Of a DNA stretch of 64,000 nucleotides, positions 57,443 through 64,000 are shown piece by piece. A model generated the notes under the pieces. That model was not told the DNA's origin. It worked only from the letters and a program-made list of their open reading frames with translations, and did not search any database. The DNA comes from Merluccius polli. Its lineage: Eukaryota > Chordata > Actinopteri > Gadiformes > Merlucciidae. The DNA is taken from the NCBI GenBank assembly GCA_030340625.1, contig JAOPHQ010002558.1:249001-313000 (forward strand), written 5' to 3'. Both the position numbers and the translations under genes were made by a program. The first letter of the stretch is position 1; the number at the start of each line of letters is the position of its first letter.

Positions 57443-57467
57443 GCTGTCTGTCTGTCTGTCTGTCTGT
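57443..57467. repeat. (TCTG)n microsatellite
   Basis: Six TCTG units in intron sequence. Confidence 0.9.
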
Positions 57468-57539
57468 ACTGTATCTTGTTCAATGACAATGGAATCTCCA
57501 GAATGAAAAGAACTCCATAATACATACGCAAGTCTGTGA

Positions 57540-58630
57540 ATTAGAAAAGGAGTCCTTTTTCCGAAAAAGGGTGGTCGGGAATTTGCTTGTCTTTAACTGA
57601 CCTAGTCGGCACCAGAAATATTAGTCGGCCATACACCATGCTTTTAATTATAGAATTAGGCTAACTAGTGTTAAACAATGTGTACCTTCCCAAAACATCT
57701 AATAATTTATATAATTAGGGCTATTTCATTTAATCTGGTTCACAATTCTCCACAGTGCTCTTCACCCGAGTCAATAACTGCAATCAGTCATACTGATGTT
57801 CATGATTAGATATGCCTATAGAATAATAACCATGGATGTATGAACAAGCTCACAATCCCGCTGAGGGAATTGAACTCTGTGAGGCTGCGCACACACTGGC
57901 TCGCGGTGCCCAGCTCGCCCTGTTCTAGTCGCTCCCGAGGCGTATTGTTGAAATGTCAATGATTTCAGTCCGTTTCACAGTAAAGAAATCATGATCCGCC
58001 TGATTATATTTACTTATGTGTTAACTTTCTTTACTGAGTTTGAGCGAACGCCGAATCTAAAGAACCGCATTCATTGTTTAATCACATCTTGACAGACAAT
58101 GATTTATTTTGGATGAATATTTAGATTTAAACTTCCAAAGCTAGACAACTCGTAACTGTTTGTTCCCCACCTAACAACAATTCAACTGGTGAGATGCGGA
58201 ACATTCGCTATGGAGAGCCGACTGCAATGATGCACGTCACAAAATGCTCTTCAGCCTAATTTAAAATAGGATTGTTATAAATGTAAATCTTAGATTACAC
58301 AATATATTTTCCCAACCATGTTTGGCCTCTTAGATTGTGATGTGCTCAGTTCTGATAGATTTCTAGGCATTTTCTCTTTTTTAGACTAGTCCTCTTGACG
58401 GTTAACCTCTGGTTAACCGAACTGGGAAATTCGTCGTAAGGAACATCACTAATTAAGACCCAATTAAGAAAAGGGGCCGGCCTTTATAATTGGGACCCGG
58501 CTTTTAGCCTAATTTTAATTATACAGTAAATAGACCTATGTTTGAAAATGACGTGCTACTAGTCGACTCGACTCTAAATTTGTCTTTACTAGTCGACTAG
58601 CAAAAAAAACCCTGAAAGTGCCCATCCCTA
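57540..58630. mobile_element. Probable hAT element, only right end clear
   Basis: The right end, inverted, reads TAGGGATGGGCACTTTCAGG and is followed by TTTTTGCTAGTCGACTAGTA. GTCGAC/CTAGTCG words also occur at about 57600-57640. The left terminus and a target duplication were not found, so the left limit is approximate. Confidence 0.55.
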
Positions 58631-59251
58631 GTTTTATTATTAGCAGATGGCATGCCAACTGCCCACAAAAACACACACAGAGCATGGCCAGACAGCCATC
58701 TTCTACCTCCAAGTCATGAGTCTGCTATTCTTGACTGCTTGTATAGTAGTCAATTACAGGCTGTGGTTTCAGGAAAAAAAAGATCTCAAAATGTCAAGAA
58801 GAGATACAAACTAGTACATTTTGCGTTAGAGGGCAAACACCCCCTACTTTTTTGTGCTAGGGTAAGCATGCTTATCTCCCGGCTCAGGTCTTCATAAGAT
58901 GTTAGACAGAGGCTTAGCTTATACGCTGTGTCAGTGTTGCCACTGCCAAAAGTTAAACAGGTCATAATAACAGGGTAAGAAACAAACATAAACCAGATAT
59001 CCCTATTGGAACTTATATAGTTAGGATGGCCACTATAAGGGTGGTGAAGGCTTACTGTTGTAGGCCCTTACCAAGCCAAGGCGTAATCTGACACGTGGCA
59101 ACAATCAGTCAAGAGAGACATACAAATGTAGCAAGAAAAAGTCACTTTTATAGAATTGTGTTTTATTAACTCACATGATTATATATAAATAAATAGATAT
59201 CAGAATTACACATTATTTCTTTCTACACAGGCACAGGTCAATTTATCTCAC
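58631..59251. other. spryd3 intron between coding exons 1 and 2, no feature
   Basis: Unassigned sequence up to the donor of coding exon 1. Confidence 0.5.
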
Positions 59252-59379
59252 CTGAGAATGTCTCCGTTCTTCAGCAACCTCATAAATCGTTCTTGTGCGG
59301 GACGCACTTCTCCCATTTCTCTCTCTCGGATTCGACGCCTCCAATTTAGGAACCTGTGGTGTAGGTTAATGTCATCCAT
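59252..59379 (-). CDS. spryd3: spryd3 coding exon 1
   Basis: This is the first coding exon of SPRY domain-containing protein 3. The ATG sits immediately after a CAG acceptor, so exon 1 of the transcript is non-coding. The 128 nt encode 42 codons plus two bases. The opening residues MDDINLHHRFLNWRRRIRE match the conserved N-terminal segment of vertebrate SPRYD3 (MDD-LH-RFLNWRRRIRE), which is very distinctive for this gene. Human SPRYD3 has some extra residues upstream; here an in-frame extension through the acceptor exists but is intronic, so the ATG at 59379 is preferred. The exon ends CTC AG/GTGAG, and the split serine codon (AG+T) is completed in the next exon. The following segment (EMGEVRPAQERFMRLLKNGD) is more divergent from mammals, as expected for the linker before the first SPRY domain. 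Confidence 0.93.
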
Positions 59380-60048
59380 CTGAATGAGGAATATAGCCAC
59401 AACATTGGTTAGGAATAGAATAGGACATGGGAGTGAGGAGATATAAATCTCAACTACAGCAAACAGGAGATAACAGAGGGCAATTGTACAGACAGACATG
59501 CAGAAAGCCTGATCACAAGAATGTCCAATTGCATGACTGTGTTAGCCTCGTGAGAACATCCAGATATGTATGCAAGTTCACGAGGCTAAGCCTGTATGAC
59601 ATGCAAGACTAAATAAGGTAAAGCCATGAGCTGGACTTCCATGTGGTACCATCATCTTAACGTGACATATAATTGGTTTAAATAAATAAAAGCTTGTCCA
59701 AAAATAGGATTATGAAAAAAGAAGTTGTGAAGCTCTTACAACGAAGACGAGAGGTGGGCGTGTCAGTTTGTGCATTTATCAAGTGACTAGCTGCTACCGC
59801 TAAAGCTAATTGAAGTTTAGCTAACATAATGTCTGAAATACTAAATAGCTATATAAACGATCCACTATATGTAGTACATTGCAAATAAACGCATGTGATA
59901 GATGATACAAATGACAGTTGCAAAGCCTTACATTTCTTTCTCAGCCTCAAGATAAACATTAGCAGCTAACAGTTGGGGCTCAGTGTCTAGCAAGAGAGAG
60001 AGCTTGCTACTTCAAAAACAATCAATTACTAAATACTTCAAACATACC

Positions 60049-60250
60049 TGAAATCGCGGAGGTCAAAAATGCATTAATTAGCTTTTGTGCATCGGCTATC
60101 AGTGAAAACCATATACAAAAACTGACAAAAAAATGTGAAGGAAAAACTAAGCACTCGTCGCTTGCTATTGACATCAGATACCAATGACTTCAGTCAGCCA
60201 ATCAGAGGAAGCCCTGAAACAGCGTGACAACCAGCGGACCAATCCCTGCT
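60049..60250 (-). promoter_or_regulatory. spryd3: spryd3 5' UTR exon 1 and CCAAT-box promoter region
   Basis: A good donor (CAG/GTATGT on the minus strand) falls at 60048/60047 and would join a non-coding exon directly to the ATG that opens coding exon 1 at 59379. Upstream in the gene's direction there are three CCAAT motifs on the plus strand, at 60181-60185, 60198-60202 and 60239-60243 (inverted relative to spryd3). They are spaced 17 and 41 bp apart. CCAAT clusters are typical of TATA-less broadly expressed vertebrate promoters (NF-Y sites). The exon also contains a very short upstream reading frame (ATG CAT TTT TGA) just before the donor. The exact start site is inferred, not seen. Confidence 0.55.
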
Positions 60251-62475
60251 TCAGACATGTGTTTCTAGCCAGCATGTCCACTAGTTGGTGCGTGCTTGTT
60301 TGTTGATGTGTATAGTGCAGTCATTTACGCGCGCTGCTCTAATTGCCAAATTAACGAAATATATCGTTCTTATGGACTTAACAAATTCACTTTAATGTCT
60401 TATTTCTTAGCTGTCGTTGTTTGCAATCTTTAAGAACACATTCTTGCTGGTTTTATTGTGTTTTGGGTGCAATCTTTAAGAACACATTATTACTTTTTAC
60501 CATTTTACTACTTTTCACCACAGTTTCGTGTTATCCCATCATTTAGCCGTGTGGTTATTACACTGTAATATGAAATCCTGAGTTGGTTTCAAATCTGAAC
60601 AGTAAAGAAGGAAGGGTTACAAACAACCCAAGTAAGGTGAAAGGCATTTTAGTCTAGATCCTGGCTTCATAAAATGTGTAAAGGGCAGTGGATGTCAGAG
60701 CCAATTGGGATAGACCAGAGCTGGATAGGAGGTAGGAGGCAGAATGACATGGTCTGGAGGAGGAAAAATTGATAATCCAGAGCAGTGTGGAAAAAGAGAG
60801 CCCTGTTGGCCTGGCGTGTCTCTAGGAACATTCTCCTCTGTGGAAACAGACTAGACTGCTATAGGTAGTGAGCTGATGAGAACACAAGGTGATTTTTACT
60901 GTCCTTTCCAAGATGAATCACTCTTAATCGGAACAGCACCCTGCTGTTGACTAGGCTGATTTGGGCCTGTGGGGCCGTGTGGTTTGGAAAAGCATCGGAC
61001 AGTTTGTTTGTATGTGTATGCACTGCAGAAGCAAGTGACCCATAGGCTACCACACAAACCCATGTAAATCCTCACCAATACACTTGGCTAAAAGTAGCTA
61101 GCATGCACATGCTTGCATATGAACACATTCTTTGTGATCCTTTGTGTGTACATGAGCTTCTTGAGCTCCCCCAAAAAAACATATTTTATGATGGCTAGGT
61201 GCCAATACAGCTCAGCATTGTTAGCTCAACATCTTAATCCTGCTTAATGCACTGTGAAATATACATTTATCTTTGGTGTCATGGTCTTCACATTGCATCA
61301 GGATGGGTGCAAATATGGATTTGCGGCGCCCCACTTAGCAATGTAGCAGCCGTGTAATGTCAGACCAATGAGAAAAAACGGAATAATCTGTGTTGTCATC
61401 TCAAGCCATGCATTCACCCAAATGACTGTTGTAGACGACCATACTTCAAGTGTTATCAGCCTCACCTGTAAGTCACTTTGCATAAAAACCTTCCAAATGA
61501 CTCAATGTAGTGTGTAGTGTAATCCCTTCCTAGTGTATAGACAGCCAGAACATTGCCCACCATGCCATGGTGTATTTTAAGACATCATGGTGTGATATTG
61601 AGTTATATGAATAGTCAATTACAAAGAAAAAGAAAACCTGCATTAGTAGAACTTTTGAGTTCAAATGAAATAGCTAAATGATGTTGGATACTATTGTCAT
61701 ACCATATGCAATTATCAAAATGTGTTTAACTCTCAAAGGTTCTTCCTTACATTATAAAACAGCTGGTGTTGTACAGCAATACCAAATAAACTCAAAAAGA
61801 TACAATACATTGGTCTCTATTTTACACAAACATTGAACATTTGTTTTAAAAGTAAATTCATGAGTATTTACAGGAAATCAGTGTTCATGAATTGCATGCA
61901 TTAATGTGTTAAAGTTGAATAGAATATAGTATGTAATAGTTGATAATAAGCGGCTCAGGGTTGTTTTTAGAAAATAGTGAAAGATACTATTTGTTTTGAG
62001 AAATTAATGAATGATTGAATATCCCAAGTAAAATAAATCACAGTTCTAGACTCTCACTTATATGTCACTTATCTGTCCAACTCAGATAATAGATTAAAAA
62101 GTTAATTCTGGCATATTATTTTAATGCCTCATTTACCTTCCAAGCAAGATAATACAACATAGCAAATGTCTTTGCATACATGTCAATTGAATGCAACACA
62201 ATATAGCCTACATTCATTATTGTTACCATGGCAAATATTGTAAGGTCTGATATGGGTGGATGGGTACTCTAAATGCACAGGAGGAGTCTTAACATATCTG
62301 GAATGTTATCGTAAGATGTGTTCTGTGTAAGACAGGCAGGAAGAGGTGGGGGGATTTTGATAATTTCTGAAAGGAATATAATCCACCCCCCACTTGCTCT
62401 CTCCCTCCCTGCCACCTCCCTCTCTTCCTCCCTCCCTCTCTTTCTGAGTCCCAGCCCCTGAAGGTGTCATAACTG
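60251..62475. other. spryd3-igfbp6 intergenic region
   Basis: About 2.2 kb of AT-rich sequence between the two divergent genes with no exon, RNA gene or delimited transposon. A short direct repeat (GCAATCTTTAAGAACACATT at about 60424-60443 and 60470-60489) is the only structure noticed. Shared or separate enhancers of the pair would be expected here. Confidence 0.6.
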
Positions 62476-63075
<600 letters not shown>

Positions 63076-63097
63076 GAACCTGAGACCTGGACAGAAA

Positions 63098-63434
63098 ATG
63101 CCTCTCATTTCTAACTTGACAACCATTGTTCTGTTGCTGATTGGCCACTGCGGATCTTGGACTTGGGCAAACCGCTTGGGGCCCTTCAAGATCTGTCCCT
63201 CCTGCCGGGATCCACTGGGGGCAGGTCGGCCCCCCAGGGACCACAATGCTGCAGGGAGCACCTTAATGTTGGCCCAGGGTGAGCCCTGTGGTGTGTACAC
63301 ACTCAGCTGTGCCAAGGGGCTTCGCTGTGTCCCCCCGCCCAGGGATCACAGCCCCCTCCAGGCTCTGTTGCAGGGAAGGGGCTTCTGCGCCAAGCACAGC
63401 AGGACAAGTCCCACAGAGAGGCCCCACCCCACAG
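63098..63434 (+). CDS. igfbp6: igfbp6 exon 1 (partial gene, runs off right edge)
   Basis: This is the first coding exon of insulin-like growth factor-binding protein 6, a secreted protein that binds IGFs, preferentially IGF-II in mammals. The 337 nt hold 112 codons plus one base and end ACAG/GTAAGG. Residues 1-24 (MPLISNLTTIVLLLIGHCGS...) are a clear signal peptide. The mature part has CPSC, then EPCGVYTLSCAKGLRC, then a PL-ALL-GRGFC stretch: the second half of the IGFBP N-domain, CGVYT-xC-xGLxC being diagnostic. The GCGCCxxC motif of most IGFBPs is absent, which also holds for IGFBP6 in mammals. I count only six cysteines in the mature N-terminal part, fewer than the ten of human IGFBP6. The thyroglobulin-type C-domain must lie in later exons. 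The head-to-head position with spryd3 agrees with human synteny. Teleosts have a and b copies; which one this is cannot be told from here. Confidence 0.88.
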
Positions 63435-64000
63435 GTAAGGCAGCGCACACACACAAATGCACACGCATGCGCATGCAAATAGACCACATACAAATGTGCA
63501 TATGCGAAAATGAAGATTCCCACAGACAGAACACAGATACACATTTTAGTCTAAGAAGCCTAGAGACTACTTTTAGCCTTGACATATTGAAACGTGTATT
63601 CAGCATACAGTGTCAGGCACCGTAGACGAAAAGGAAGGGGAGTGTACCCAATACACATTATATCACATACTGTATGATTCAATGTAAATTTTATTCACCA
63701 CAAAACTAGCAACATTAACTGTTACATTTCACAGTGCACACACTTTGCAAGCCTCCTGCCTCCATTGAAGCTCTGCAGTGCCCCTGTGTGTCATTGTGAT
63801 TGAACAAATGTCCTTTGAGTGTCTGTTGCAAAGGGCTTTGACTTGACATTAAAGCTGGCATAATTGGTTATTTGTGAGTGATCCAATCAAGTTTGTCATT
63901 AGGTGGATTGTTTGTTTGAAGATATGCGTGCACATATATTTATGTGTAATGTCAGGATTTGATTACATGTAAAGGTCACTGTATATGACTGCAAATATGC
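63435..64000 (+). other. igfbp6: igfbp6 intron 1 (5' part)
   Basis: Sequence after the GTAAGG donor. It contains a CACA/GCAT-rich patch at about 63446-63480 and no further exon before the window ends. Confidence 0.75.

Larger units (their letters stand above)
12121..60130 (-). other. spryd3: spryd3 gene span (3' part off the left edge)
   Basis: This is the gene-level entry for the SPRY domain-containing protein 3 orthologue on the minus strand. One non-coding exon and seven coding exons are visible in the order 60048, 59379, 55558, 44737, 44417, 44099, 21244 and 12178 (5' ends). Spliced together they give 287 codons plus one base. SPRYD3 is known as a protein of about 440 residues with two SPRY domains, generally taken as protein-binding folds; its molecular role is poorly defined. 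Here SPRY 1 is complete and SPRY 2 is only begun, so roughly 150 residues should be encoded left of position 12121. I searched by eye for the next exon (a GKxFHG-like start) in 1-12120 and did not find it. Introns of 22.7, 10.7 and 8.9 kb are full of transposons. The upstream limit is an estimate because the transcription start is not visible. Confidence 0.9.

Overview
The window is vertebrate nuclear DNA, almost certainly from a ray-finned (teleost) fish. It has split genes with GT-AG introns of up to 22.7 kb, dense dinucleotide microsatellites, and a transposon load dominated by hAT and Tc1/mariner elements. Two genes lie head to head. spryd3 is on the minus strand: a non-coding exon 1 near 60.05 kb and seven coding exons between 59.38 and 12.12 kb, with the C-terminal exons apparently beyond the left edge. 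igfbp6 is on the plus strand: its first coding exon is at 63098-63434 and the gene runs off the right edge. The same neighbours (SPRYD3 next to IGFBP6) occur on human chromosome 12, which supports both identifications.

The spryd3 reading frame was joined exon by exon. Coding exon lengths are 128, 76, 125, 136, 189, 150 and 58 nt, the phases are compatible throughout, and every junction is GT-AG. This gives 287 codons plus one base, covering the whole first SPRY domain and the start of the second. The introns between coding exons 5/6 (22.7 kb), 2/3 (10.7 kb) and 6/7 (8.9 kb) are inflated by mobile elements.

About 20 mobile elements could be delimited, most by target-site duplications read directly from the sequence. 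hAT elements with 8-bp duplications: 3920-4622, 16633-17897 (with 17141-17365 nested), 18236-19162, 23341-24368, 31546-32803, 39461-40594, 48765-49592, 50671-53014 (with 51666-52851 nested) and 56365-56616. Tc1/mariner elements: 24378-25598, 33488-35089 and 55799-57217, all with broken transposases. A TTAA-flanked Kolobok-like element lies at 46503-47029. Elements with 3-bp duplications lie at 6797-8299 and 27179-27719. A 5'-truncated non-LTR retrotransposon with an open endonuclease-region frame lies at 40668-41907.

The most unusual region is 50.47-53.71 kb. An old hAT element that still carries a TTF/BED-like zinc-finger first exon was split by a second hAT, which holds a third hAT, which in turn holds a fragment of a fourth hAT family and a separate inverted-repeat element. 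A G-tract module built around GCGCGATTGT recurs in several otherwise unrelated elements. No host pathway or operon-like system is apparent. Outside the two genes the sequence is intronic or intergenic and repeat-rich.
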